Part shown: positions 8,040-16,429 of the stretch, piece by piece | How positions within the stretch are numbered: the first letter of the stretch is position 1 | Layout of the letters: every line of letters starts with the position of its first letter | NCBI GenBank assembly: GCA_003152165.1 | Contig: PLZO01000081.1 | Coordinates: 4,621 to 37,326, forward strand | DNA from: Chloroflexota bacterium | GTDB taxonomy: Bacteria > Chloroflexota > Limnocylindria > Limnocylindrales > CSP1-4 | DNA: 32,706 bases | Reading direction: 5' to 3' | Position numbers and translations under genes: made by a program | Notes under the pieces: model-generated | Seen by the model: the letters and a program-made list of their open reading frames with translations, nothing else | Told to the model about the DNA's origin: nothing | Database searches by the model: none

Positions 8040-9087
8040 GGCCACCTTCCTCGATCCCGAGCCGGAGCGGGATGCCGCGGCGATCGAGGCGGCACTCGAA
8101 CGGCTCGCGGTATTCAGTCCAGGGGTCGCCGGGATCAGCGATCCGGCCGATCCGGCCTTCGGCCTGCTCGAAGTCCAGGTGGACGGCCTCGAGCGCCTGT
8201 GGGGCGTGGAACCGGCCCTCACCGCCCGCCTCGTCGAGGCGCTCGCCCCGATCCTCCCCGGCGCTCCCCGGGTTGGCATCGCCGGGACACGCTTCGCCGC
8301 GACCGTGGCGGCGGCCACCGCAGCGCCCGGTGATCGCTCGGCGATGATCGTGGGGCCCGGCGATGAGGCGATCTTCCTCGGACCGCTGCCGGCCGGCCTG
8401 CTCACCCCGGACGAGGATGTTCGAGTCCGGCTCAGCCGGTTCGGGCTGCATCGGATCGATGCCGTGGCCGGGATCGCCCGATCGGCCCTGGTCGCCCGAT
8501 TCGGCGATGAGGGTGCCCGGATCCATGCCCGGGCGATCGGTGAGGAGCTCGAGCCGTTCCGGCCACGCCGTACCCCCGAGCGACTGCGCCTGGGGATCGG
8601 CCTCGAGCCGGCGATCGAGGAGCTCGAGCCGCTTCGATTCGTCCTCCACCGCCTGACCGCGGCGCTCGCCGACCAGCTTGTCGCTCGGGGAGCGGCAACC
8701 GGGCGGGTGGAGCTGCGACTCAGCCTGGACCCGGCGTTCGCCCGGCGCGGCAACCCCACCGAGCTGTGTGTCGAGCAGCGCCTCCCGGAACTGTCAGCAG
8801 ATGCCGAGGCGATCGAGCGGCTCCTGTTCGCTCGCCTGGAGCGCGAACCACCGCCGGTCGCCGTGAGCCGGCTCGAGCTGGAGCTCTCTGAGGTGGCCCC
8901 GGCGAGCGGCCAGCAACTCGCCCTGTTCATCCCCCAGGCGAATCGCGTCTCCCGATTGCGTTGGCAGCTCGCCCGGCTTGCGCTGGCCTTCGGCGAGGAT
9001 CGCATCGGGCGGGTGGAACTGGCGGATCCCGAGGCCCCGCTGGCCGAAGGGCGCTGGATCTGGCACCCGGTCGAGATCGCCCGATGA
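7840..9087 (+). CDS. imuB: ImuB: catalytically degenerate Y-family polymerase homologue
   Basis: A 415-residue Y-family-like protein that, in characterised systems, bridges DnaE2 to the sliding clamp. The palm/fingers region is recognisable (GPLILGG, VLDANPAAVELGVRRGMPL). The N-terminal catalytic Asp pair is absent, and the second acidic motif reads VDG (114-116) instead of the usual DE, so it should not polymerise. A QLALF motif at about 359-363 matches the beta-clamp-binding consensus, and the C-terminal RVSRLRWQLARLALAFGEDRIGRVEL region is typical of ImuB. I chose GTG 7840 because conserved sequence begins just after it; the frame is open further upstream but that part is antisense-like. 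It overlaps imuA by 200 nt, and its TGA overlaps the next ATG (ATGA). Confidence 0.92.
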   Translation: MRRLHLLWTHLPLRLARARSASFPAGPLILGGQPWTTGNVLDANPAAVELGVRRGMPLGSAHRLAPEATFLDPEPERDAAAIEAALERLAVFSPGVAGISDPADPAFGLLEVQVDGLERLWGVEPALTARLVEALAPILPGAPRVGIAGTRFAATVAAATAAPGDRSAMIVGPGDEAIFLGPLPAGLLTPDEDVRVRLSRFGLHRIDAVAGIARSALVARFGDEGARIHARAIGEELEPFRPRRTPERLRLGIGLEPAIEELEPLRFVLHRLTAALADQLVARGAATGRVELRLSLDPAFARRGNPTELCVEQRLPELSADAEAIERLLFARLEREPPPVAVSRLELELSEVAPASGQQLALFIPQANRVSRLRWQLARLALAFGEDRIGRVELADPEAPLAEGRWIWHPVEIAR

Positions 9088-9332
9088 CCCGGCTCCTGCG
9101 CGAGCATCCCCTGATCGACGCGGAGCTGGACGTTGCGGGCCGGCTCGTCGCGTTTCGCTGGGCCGGTCGGCGCGAGGCCGTCGAGGTCTGCAACCGTTGG
9201 CGAGTCGATGAGGCCTGGTGGCGCCAGCCGATTTCCCGGGACTACTTCAAGGTCGTCGGCCCGCGCTGGCTGGCACTGGTCTACCTAGACCGCCTCGACG
9301 GCTCATGGCACCTCGAGCGCGTCTACGACTGA
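9084..9332 (+). CDS. DUF6504-type small protein of the imu cassette
   Basis: An 82-residue protein starting at ATG 9084, whose first bases overlap the imuB stop (ATGA), so translation is coupled. The composition is Trp/Arg-rich: RWAGRREAVEVCNRWRVDEAWW, ISRDYFKVVG, LALVYLDRLDGSWHLERVYD. Small proteins of this kind (DUF6504) often follow imuB in actinobacterial and chloroflexotal cassettes; their function is not known. Position and coupling suggest a role with ImuA/ImuB/DnaE2, such as an assembly or regulatory subunit, but this is inference. No membrane segment or signal peptide is visible. Confidence 0.8.
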   Translation: MTRLLREHPLIDAELDVAGRLVAFRWAGRREAVEVCNRWRVDEAWWRQPISRDYFKVVGPRWLALVYLDRLDGSWHLERVYD

Positions 9333-9366
9333 GCAGCGATGCTCCGGAAGGTGGGCGGCAACGGCG

Positions 9367-9465
9367 CTACTTCGGGATGTTGCCCACGACAAACAGGACA
9401 ACCAGCCCGATCAGCACGCCGGCCAGGCAGGCCGCGCCGAGCACATCGCGAATTCGGAGATGCAT
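9367..9465 (-). CDS. Candidate 32-residue single-pass membrane microprotein
   Basis: A minus-strand ORF of 32 codons lying between the two SOS transcription units. It encodes a short basic N-terminus (MHLRIRDV), one hydrophobic helix (LGAACLAGVLIGLVVLFVVG) and a short NIPK tail, which fits a single-pass inner-membrane peptide with the N-terminus inside. A -10-like TACAGT (9474-9479, minus) ends 8 nt before ATG 9465, matching the leaderless spacing seen at other genes here. I see no Shine-Dalgarno. The frame is open much further upstream, but that part has no protein-like character. It is not recognised, and conservation would be needed to call it firmly. Confidence 0.42.
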   Translation of the reverse strand: MHLRIRDVLGAACLAGVLIGLVVLFVVGNIPK

Positions 9466-9753
9466 CGCTGCGTACTGTACCCGGCCACTTCGACCAATGC
9501 TCCACGGCGATGTTGCCAGTGCCCAGAGCCCAGTCTGATGCTTCCGGGTTATCGCCGGGGGCGGTGCTAAGGAACAAGTGAGGCGGCTATGAGGCCGATT
9601 CTGCCCCATCGCGCGCCAGCCCACGCACGGAAGAGTTGCCTGGCGTCGAAATTGGGCGAGGAAACGACGACGGTTCTCCCATCCGACCACCCCCAGTGCT
9701 ATTCCGGAAAGTCTCTGCCGGACGCACGCTCCAGCTGGCTTCGGAACGTTGTG

Positions 9754-9786
9754 CGAGGCCCCGTCGCCCCTGGCGACGGGGCCTCG
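9754..9786. terminator. 15-bp perfect hairpin between imu cassette and dnaE2
   Basis: CGAGGCCCCGTCGCC is followed by a 3-nt loop (CCT) and its exact reverse complement. No T-run follows on either strand. It lies 421 nt after the DUF6504 gene and 235 nt before dnaE2. A factor-assisted or U-independent terminator for the imu transcript is the simplest reading; a processing site or protein-bound palindrome is also possible. The remainder of 9466-9986 shows nothing I recognise. Confidence 0.5.
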
Positions 9787-9986
9787 TGGGCACCCTCGCT
9801 CGTCCTCGAGCGGCGGGGCCGGGTCGGCGGACCGACTGACGGGCCGGTCGCCGCCAAGAGCGGTCGCGAACCCCCAGGCACGCAATCGATCTGGCCTGCC
9901 ACAAATGACGCCTGAGCTCTCCGAAATGTTTCATCCGCCGGCTCCTATTTCCTGCTCACCCACAGGCAGCTCAGCCGGACCCGTCG

Positions 9987-10016
9987 TTGACACATACAGA
10001 ACATGTGTTCGATGAT
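9987..10016 (+). promoter_or_regulatory. SOS promoter with LexA box upstream of dnaE2
   Basis: TTGACA (9987-9992) and GATGAT (10011-10016) are separated by 18 nt, with a perfect palindromic LexA box GAACATGTGTTC at 9999-10010 in the spacer. Apart from one inserted base and two substitutions it is the same sequence as the imuA promoter. The -10 ends 5 nt before ATG 10022, so the transcript is probably leaderless. Confidence 0.88.
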
Positions 10017-10021
10017 TGGCC

Positions 10022-13000
10022 ATGGCCTACGCCGAACTCCATTGCCACACGAACTTCTCATTCCTCGACGGCGCATCGGCCGTGGACGAGCTCGTCGACC
10101 GGGCGCTGGTGCTGGGTCTGACGGGCCTCGCCGTTACCGATCACGGGGGCCTGTACGGGGTCGTCCGGTTTGCCTCGGCCGCCCGCGAAGCAGGTCTCCA
10201 TCCGGTGATCGGGGTGGAGATCGAGCTTCTTGATGCGTTCGCGCCGGATCCCGATCGGATGGTCGTCCCGGCTCGGCGACCGGTTCGCGGCGCGACGGGA
10301 CGCGCGACGGGACGACCGGCCGAACGATCCCTGGACCCGATTCGTGCCCCGAGCGAGGGCCTACCGGCCCGGCCCCGGCCCGAACGGACCCGGCTGCCCG
10401 GCCGCCGCGAGCCGGTCAAGGAAGACTTTCGTGGGATCGGCGCCGGGTCGCGCGGCCCGCACCTCGTCCTCCTGGCCCGCGATGCGACCGGCTATCGGAG
10501 CCTGTGCCGCCTCATCAGCCGGGCGAACCTGGCCGGCACCAAGGGCGCGCCCCGCTTCAGCCAGGCCCTCCTCGCCGATCATGCCGAGGGGCTCCTCGCG
10601 CTCTCCGGTTGCCACGACGGAGAGCTCGCCCGGCGACTCCGGGTCGGCGATCGCGATGGAGCGCAGCGAGTTGCCGAGGGCTATGCGGCGATCTTCGGCG
10701 GGTCGGCCCGGAGTGGGAGGGGGGCCGCTGGGCCGGGCTTCATCCTCGAACTCCAGCATCACCTCCTGCCCGAGGATGACTGGCTGGTCGCCGAGACCGC
10801 CCGCCTGGCCGAGCAGGTCGGGTTACCGAGTGTCGTCACGAATGACGTCCACTACGCCCTGCCCGAAGGCCGCGAGATGCAGGACGTCGTCACGGCCATT
10901 CGCCATGGTCGAACCCTCGAGACACTGGCCGCCCTGCGTCGGCCGGACGGCGAGTCGTACCTCAAATCCGAGGCGGAGCTCCTGGCCTTGCCGCCGGGTG
11001 ATCCGTTGAACGGCATGAACGATCCGCAGACGGCCCGGGCGTGGGCGGAGGGACTGGTCACAGCCGGCGAGATCGCCGCGGCCTGCTCGGTTGACCTCGG
11101 CTTCGAGCGCTATCGGTTTCCCGGTTTCAGCGTCCCGGCCGGGGAGACCCCGTTCAGCCAGCTCGCCGAGTTGTGCAACACCGGCGCTCGACGACGCTAT
11201 CACCCGCTGACCCCGGCCGTCCTCAGCCAACTCGCCCATGAGCTGGAAGTGATTGAGCGGACCGGCCTGGCCGAGTTCTTCCTGATTTGCTGGGACCTGA
11301 TGCGCTTTGCCCGTGAACGACGGATCCCGGCCCAGGGTCGGGGCAGCGCCGCCGATTCGATCGTGGCCTACGTCCTGGGGATCACCAGGGTGGACCCGAT
11401 CCGCCACAACCTCCTCTTCGAACGGTTCATCAACGAGGGCCGGACGACCTACCCGGATGTCGACATCGACTTCTCATCCGAGCGCCGTGAGGAGGTTATC
11501 CAGTACGTCTACGGGCGCTACGGCACCGAGCATACCGGGATGGTCTGCAACATCGTGACCTACCGGGCCCGGTCGGTCGTACGCGAGGTGGGCGTGGCCC
11601 TTGGCTTTCCGCGACCGCTCGTCGACCGGGTCGCCAAGGCTCTCGAGACCTACGACTCAGTGATGGTCCGACGTGACCTCGAGGCAGAAGGCGGCTTCGC
11701 CGAATTCTTTCATCGACCTGCCGATCCGATCACGCCCATGGCCGAGGCGCGTGGACTGACCGACCGGATGGGCCAGCTCCGTCTTGCCGGCAAGCCCGCG
11801 ATTCGAGCCGGCGGATCGGCGAATGACAAGGGCGGACCGGGCGACTCCCCGGCAAGTGTCGCCTGGCTCCAATCCGGACGCGGCACGGGGTACGCGGCCG
11901 CCGCGACCGGCGCCCGTGAGGAGCCGCCTGGCATGGTCGACGGTCGGTTGATCGACCCGGAGAGCGGGGTGCTCCTCCCGCCGGAACGGCGGACCGACAA
12001 GCTCGGCCGGCCGAATCACTGGGATGGCGGCCATTCCGACGCGGCGAGCCGCCATGCCGGTAGCACCGTCGGCCTGTCCAACTGGGAGCGCTGGCTTGAG
12101 TTCTGCGCCCGACTAGACGGCTTTCCGCGCCATCTGAGCATCCACACGGGGGGCATGCTGATCACGGCTGCGCCGCTGATCGACATCGCGCCGCTCGAGC
12201 GAGCAACGATGCCGGGCCGGGTCGTGGTCCAGTACGACAAGCGCGATGTCGAGACGATCAAGCTGATCAAGCTGGACCTGCTCGGGCTGGGGATGCTCGC
12301 GGCGATCGACGAGACCGTCCAGCTGATCGAGCATGACTGCGCGGTCTGTCTCGACCTCGATCGCCTGCCCGAGGATATCTCCGAGGTCTTCCGGATGCTC
12401 CAGGCGGCCGACACGGTCGGCGTCTTCCAGGTCGAGAGCCGGGCCCAGATGCAGACGCTCCCGAAATCGCGTCCGAACTGTCTCGACGACCTCGTGGTCG
12501 AGGTGGCGATCATCCGACCGGGCCCGATCCAGGGCAATGCCGTCCATCCCTACCTCCGCCGCAAGCAGGGCCTCGAGCCGGTCACCTACCTCCATCCGAG
12601 CTTGGCCCCGATCCTGTCCGACAGCCTCGGCGTGATCCTGTACCAGGAGCAGGTCATGCGGATCGCGATCGACGTGGCCGGCTTCAGCGCGGCCGATTCC
12701 GATGGGTTCCGGCGGGCGATGGGTACCTGGCGCTCGAGCCGCGAGATGGAAAAGCTCCACGCTCGCTTCGTCGACGGCTGCATGGCGATCCAGGGCCTGC
12801 CGCTCGAAGACGCCGAGGAGCTCTTTCGACGAGTGGCCGGGTTTGCCTCATTCGGCTTCGCCAAGAGCCATGCCGCCGCCTTTGCCCGGACCGCCTACGA
12901 GTCGTCCTTCCTCAAGCTGTTCTATCCCGCCCAGTTCCTGGTCGGCCTGGTCAACGCCCAGCCGATGGGCTTCTATCCGGTCGAGGTCCTGGTCAACGAC

Positions 13001-13975
13001 GCAAAACGCCACGGCGTTGCGGTCCTGCCGGTGGACATCAACGCCTCGAGCTTCCGGACGACGACCGAATGGACCGGTCGACCGGGCGAACCGTTGCCGG
13101 CGGGCCTTGGCATCAGCCACCGCCCGGAGCCGGTTCGTTCGCCGGCCTGCGTCCTGCCGGATCCAGCGAATCGCGAGCGCTGGTCAGCCGAGAGCGCGGT
13201 CGGCTGGGGTGTCCGGCTCGGATTGAGGCTGGTCAAGGGGATTGGCGAGGAACATGTCGAGCTGCTCGACGCCGAGCTCGCCCGTGGTCCGTACCGCAGC
13301 CTGGCTGAGGTTATCGAACGGACGGGTCTGGCAGAGGAGACGATCGAGCGGCTGGTCCGGGCCGGCGCTCTCGATTCGATCGGACGGCCGCGGCGGGAGC
13401 TGCTCTGGCAACTGCGTGAGGTGGCCTCGCGCCGGACGGCCGGGACTTCGGGCCGGGCGGCGGGGCGCCCGCTCGACCTGCGCCTCCCGGCGACGGACGC
13501 GCCGGAGCTGCCGCCGATCGGCGAGACCGAGCGGCTGGGTGATGCGTACGCTGTCCTGTCGCTGGACGCCCGCCAGCAGGTGATCGGGATCTTCCGGGTC
13601 GCCCTCGGCCGGCTGGGCGCCGTTCCCAATGCCGCACTCAACGAGCATCCCCTCGGTCGGGTTCGGATCGGCGGCCTGGTGGTCACCAGGCAGCACCCCA
13701 TGACGGCCAAGGGGACGGTTTTCCTGGCTCTCGAGGACGAGACCGGAATGGTCAACGTCACGCTCTGGCCGGATGCCTGGGCCCGCCTCCGGGGGGTCGT
13801 TCGGCGCCACGCCCTGCTGCTCGTGGATGGGCAGCTCCAGCGCGAAGGCGATGTCGTCAACGTGATCGCCCGCGAGATCCGGTCGCTGCCCGAGGTTGCG
13901 GCCGGTGTCGGCGGGCCGGGTCGGCCCACCGGAGTCCGCCAGCTCGGTTATGCCGGCGGACGGCGAACCGGCTGA
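10022..13975 (+). CDS. dnaE2: Error-prone DNA polymerase III alpha subunit DnaE2 (ImuC)
   Basis: The C-family translesion polymerase of the SOS mutasome, 1317 residues. It begins with a PHP domain (AELHCHTNFSFLDGAS, AVTDHGGLYG), followed by the palm with catalytic PDVDIDF (Asp481, Asp483) and KLDLLGL (Asp752), then FQVESRAQMQTLP, the fingers (LYQEQVMRIA, RRAMGTWRS) and a C-terminal OB fold (GGLVVTRQHPMTAKGTVFLALEDETG). The alpha-subunit tau-binding region is missing, as is usual in DnaE2. It is about 200 residues longer than typical. Arg/Pro/Gly-rich insertions lie near residues 76-145 and a larger one near 585-687. I chose ATG 10022 because it fits the promoter and the conserved N-terminus; TTG 10016 lies inside the -10. 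LexA repression is inferred from the operator. Confidence 0.96.
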   Translation: MAYAELHCHTNFSFLDGASAVDELVDRALVLGLTGLAVTDHGGLYGVVRFASAAREAGLHPVIGVEIELLDAFAPDPDRMVVPARRPVRGATGRATGRPAERSLDPIRAPSEGLPARPRPERTRLPGRREPVKEDFRGIGAGSRGPHLVLLARDATGYRSLCRLISRANLAGTKGAPRFSQALLADHAEGLLALSGCHDGELARRLRVGDRDGAQRVAEGYAAIFGGSARSGRGAAGPGFILELQHHLLPEDDWLVAETARLAEQVGLPSVVTNDVHYALPEGREMQDVVTAIRHGRTLETLAALRRPDGESYLKSEAELLALPPGDPLNGMNDPQTARAWAEGLVTAGEIAAACSVDLGFERYRFPGFSVPAGETPFSQLAELCNTGARRRYHPLTPAVLSQLAHELEVIERTGLAEFFLICWDLMRFARERRIPAQGRGSAADSIVAYVLGITRVDPIRHNLLFERFINEGRTTYPDVDIDFSSERREEVIQYVYGRYGTEHTGMVCNIVTYRARSVVREVGVALGFPRPLVDRVAKALETYDSVMVRRDLEAEGGFAEFFHRPADPITPMAEARGLTDRMGQLRLAGKPAIRAGGSANDKGGPGDSPASVAWLQSGRGTGYAAAATGAREEPPGMVDGRLIDPESGVLLPPERRTDKLGRPNHWDGGHSDAASRHAGSTVGLSNWERWLEFCARLDGFPRHLSIHTGGMLITAAPLIDIAPLERATMPGRVVVQYDKRDVETIKLIKLDLLGLGMLAAIDETVQLIEHDCAVCLDLDRLPEDISEVFRMLQAADTVGVFQVESRAQMQTLPKSRPNCLDDLVVEVAIIRPGPIQGNAVHPYLRRKQGLEPVTYLHPSLAPILSDSLGVILYQEQVMRIAIDVAGFSAADSDGFRRAMGTWRSSREMEKLHARFVDGCMAIQGLPLEDAEELFRRVAGFASFGFAKSHAAAFARTAYESSFLKLFYPAQFLVGLVNAQPMGFYPVEVLVNDAKRHGVAVLPVDINASSFRTTTEWTGRPGEPLPAGLGISHRPEPVRSPACVLPDPANRERWSAESAVGWGVRLGLRLVKGIGEEHVELLDAELARGPYRSLAEVIERTGLAEETIERLVRAGALDSIGRPRRELLWQLREVASRRTAGTSGRAAGRPLDLRLPATDAPELPPIGETERLGDAYAVLSLDARQQVIGIFRVALGRLGAVPNAALNEHPLGRVRIGGLVVTRQHPMTAKGTVFLALEDETGMVNVTLWPDAWARLRGVVRRHALLLVDGQLQREGDVVNVIAREIRSLPEVAAGVGGPGRPTGVRQLGYAGGRRTG

Positions 13976-14172
13976 GCGACCGGATGTGGACGCGCCCGGG
14001 GATCCCTCGGCATCGGTGCTGGACCGTCGTTCGGTCCGAGCCTCCGTTCGAGATCCGGTACCTCCGCCGCCGATCGTCCGGGACGCGTCCTACCCTTCCT
14101 TCGTCCGGCCGGGCCGGTCGGATTGCCAGGCTCGGCCCGGCGAGCCGATCGGTGCGACCCTAAGGAGGACAG

Positions 14173-14856
14173 CTAGCGGCCTCGGGCGGTCGGCTTCGCG
14201 CCTCGGGCCGCCGGACGGTTGCCTGCGTTTGGATTGGCCATACGCAGGAACCGCCGGTAGAAACCAGCGAAGCCGCCCACCGCCACCCCGCTCACCGGCG
14301 ACACGAGCAGGGCATAAAACGCGTTCTGTAGCCTGATATCACTGGTCACGGCGACGCCATTGGCCGGGGCAAAGGTTGCCGACAGCACGTATGTGGCGAA
14401 CAGGATCCCGGCCAGCAGGCCGACGATCCCGCCGGCCAGGTAGCTCGAGCGTTGGGTCAGGATCCCGGCAAGGAAGGCGGCTGCCAGTGGTGGTGGGAAG
14501 ACGAACAGGTTGAAGGCGAGAGCCTGCACACTCTGGTTCGAGATGTTCCCGCCCGATGCCTCGAACAATCCGAAGACGGCCAGGATCAGAAGCGACGGCA
14601 CCCAGATCGCGAACGTCCGCGTCGCCAGGCGGGGCAGGTCCAGCAGGTCTTCGCGCAGGTGGATCGGCCGGATTGCGCCCCGGAACGATCCAAAGATGCC
14701 CGTCCGCGCCGGGCCTGCCGGGCCAGACGCGCCCGTGCTGGTTCGCGCCGCGGCCGATGGGACGGCGAGTGAAGGACTCTCGGCCACAGCGGCGGCCGTC
14801 GCGGCACGATGGCGGCGACGGGCTTCGGCGCGATCGGTGCTCTTGGCGCGGGCCAC
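14173..14856 (-). CDS. Multi-pass membrane protein, unknown function
   Basis: A 227-residue protein. The first about 75 residues are basic and Ala/Arg-rich (AKSTDRAEARRRHRAATAAA), probably cytoplasmic. Four hydrophobic segments follow: TFAIWVPSLLILAVFGLF, FNLFVFPPPLAAAFLAGIL, YLAGGIVGLLAGILFATYVL and FYALLVSPVSGVAVGGFAGF. A basic tail (RRFLRMANPNAGNRPAARG) ends it. I chose GTG 14856 because AGGAGG stands 5 nt before it; the frame is open further upstream without protein-like sequence. I do not recognise the family. It converges on dnaE2 from the other strand, with 197 nt between the two stops that hold no gene I can support. Confidence 0.78.
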   Translation of the reverse strand: MARAKSTDRAEARRRHRAATAAAVAESPSLAVPSAAARTSTGASGPAGPARTGIFGSFRGAIRPIHLREDLLDLPRLATRTFAIWVPSLLILAVFGLFEASGGNISNQSVQALAFNLFVFPPPLAAAFLAGILTQRSSYLAGGIVGLLAGILFATYVLSATFAPANGVAVTSDIRLQNAFYALLVSPVSGVAVGGFAGFYRRFLRMANPNAGNRPAARGAKPTARGR

Positions 14857-15093
14857 GGTGCCTCCTGCTGGGCGATCTCGGACAACGGGGCCTGGCGGCG
14901 GAGAGCCGGTTCGGGTCCGGGCGTCATCGTAGACGAAAGCCAGGTCGATCGACCGGCGGGCCCGCTCCCCGAACGGACCGGCCCAGCCGGTTACGCCTCG
15001 ACGCAGAGCTCGTGCAGGCTCAGGTGAGTACCGAGTAAGGGCGCAGCGCGACAACCGAGGTCCGCTTCGCGAATCCCCGCCGGGAGGTCGTAG

Positions 15094-16354
15094 ATGGTTC
15101 GAGCCCAGCGTGCGGCCCTGGCCGCATTCGTTCTGATTTGGTCGGTGGCCGCGCTCGTCCTGGCGGCGGCGCCGACGACCGCCGCGCCTGTGGCGGCCAC
15201 CGGCGAAGCTCCAGGGGTCGCCTGGCCGCCGTCTACCGGCTTGTTAATTGCCGAGGTCGTCGCTGGCGGAACGTCCGCTTCCGAGCAGATGCCGGCCGGG
15301 ATCGAGCGGCGTGGCCGTCGCCGCGCCTCAGCGCAAGCAGCGTGGCTGGCTCGGCTCGGCGAGCCAGCCACTCCCGCTTCGGCTCACGGCTGCGCCCGGC
15401 CCCGAGCTCGAGTGGCGCCTCGTCCAGGTCAGCGGCCGATTCGAAGCAGTGCACCGGCTCGGAGTGCGCTGGCGAGCCGACCTCATCATCGGTTCGACCC
15501 CGATCCCGGTTGTCGGCCTGGCTGGCTCCCGGATCGCCGTCGGCCGAGTGCACGAGGATCGCCGGGTCACGATCGTCGGGATCGTTCGGCCGGCGTACCC
15601 GTCGGCGATTGACCAGCGCTTCGCCATCGATCCTCGCTCGGTGTCCGATCTCTCATTCGAATGGCCGACCGGTTCGTCCAGGGCCGACCGGCCGTTCGGC
15701 GGGCCCCGTTAGCCGGCTTCGGAACCGGGACGGCGTCTGGTCCGGCTGCCGCAGTCGGCGGCGCCTTCGGTAGTTCGCCGGGGGCGTCAGGCAAACCGGG
15801 CGTCGACCTGCGCGATCTGGCGTTCCGCCGCGGTCAGCTTGTCCGGGTCGGAGGCCTCGTTACCCGGGTTGATGGCGCGGTCATCTCGCTCGACGATGGC
15901 TCCGCCACGGGCCGTCTCATCCTCACCGGCGCTGCGGCACCCTATCTCGATCTCGTCGAGGTTCGGCGATCCGCTCGAAGCCACAGGGCTGGTCGAGTCG
16001 GACACGAGCGGCCCGTATCTCCTCGTCAGCGATGCAAACGGTGTCGCCCAGACCGGCGATCCCAACGCCGGGACGCTCTCGGCCGCGGGGGCATCGGCGG
16101 CGGCCGGCCCGTCGGCCGGACCGACGCGTCACCCGGAAGCGCCGACGAATGGGGCGGCCGATGCCGGTTCAACGATCGATGAACCGGCCGGCTCGGGCTT
16201 GACCAGCCTGCTCGAGGCTCTTGGCCTGGCTCTCCTTGGGGCGATCGTGGCCCTGGCGATCGCGCTTCCGCTGGTCCGACGCGGCGCCCGAGCGGCCAGG
16301 CGGCCGGGGCCCGATGACCTTCCGCGTTCCCGCCCTACGCTCGGGCCGAGTTGA
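15094..16354 (+). pseudogene. Frameshifted exported lamin-tail/OB-fold surface protein
   Basis: Coding sequence can be followed through four segments that switch frame three times. It opens at ATG 15094, after GGGAGGT, with a signal peptide (AALAAFVLIWSVAALVLAAA) and GLLIAEVVAGGTSAS, the start of a lamin-tail-like domain. That domain stops almost at once. From about 15,290 a second frame gives an OB-like stretch (LVQVSGRFEAVHRLGVRW, RRVTIVGIVRPAYPSAIDQRF). Near 15,700 it returns to the first frame (GQLVRVGGLVTRVDGAVISL). Near 15,963 one extra base moves it again (FGDPLEATGLVESD). It ends with a C-terminal membrane helix (LLGAIVALAIALPLV) and a basic tail at TGA 16352-16354. Intact relatives would be cell-surface proteins. 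Sequencing error could explain single shifts but not the lost lamin-tail body. Confidence 0.7.
15342..15371. repeat. 12-bp perfect inverted repeat inside the pseudogene
   Basis: GTGGCTGGCTCG, a 6-nt loop, then CGAGCCAGCCAC. It sits where the lamin-tail remnant gives way to the OB-like part, near the apparent deletion and first frameshift. No related copy was noticed elsewhere in the window. Confidence 0.6.
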
Positions 16355-16429
16355 CGCTCGTTCAAGCGCGGGTCTATCCTCGGCCGAGTTTCGCGCCAGC
16401 GAAGCCCTACGCGAGCGAGGGACGAGGTC

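Noticed and set aside
14021-14037. 6-bp hairpin (GGACCG/CGGTCC) after dnaE2 as a terminator
   Set aside because: Short stem without T-run; hairpins of this size are common by chance in such GC-rich DNA.
14162-14172. Strong AAGGAGG on the plus strand
   Set aside because: No start codon follows at a usable distance, and the site overlaps the end of the minus-strand membrane-protein gene region.
13896-14336. A 146-codon open frame running from the end of dnaE2
   Set aside because: It overlaps dnaE2 and the opposite-strand membrane protein; the composition is typical of out-of-frame sequence.
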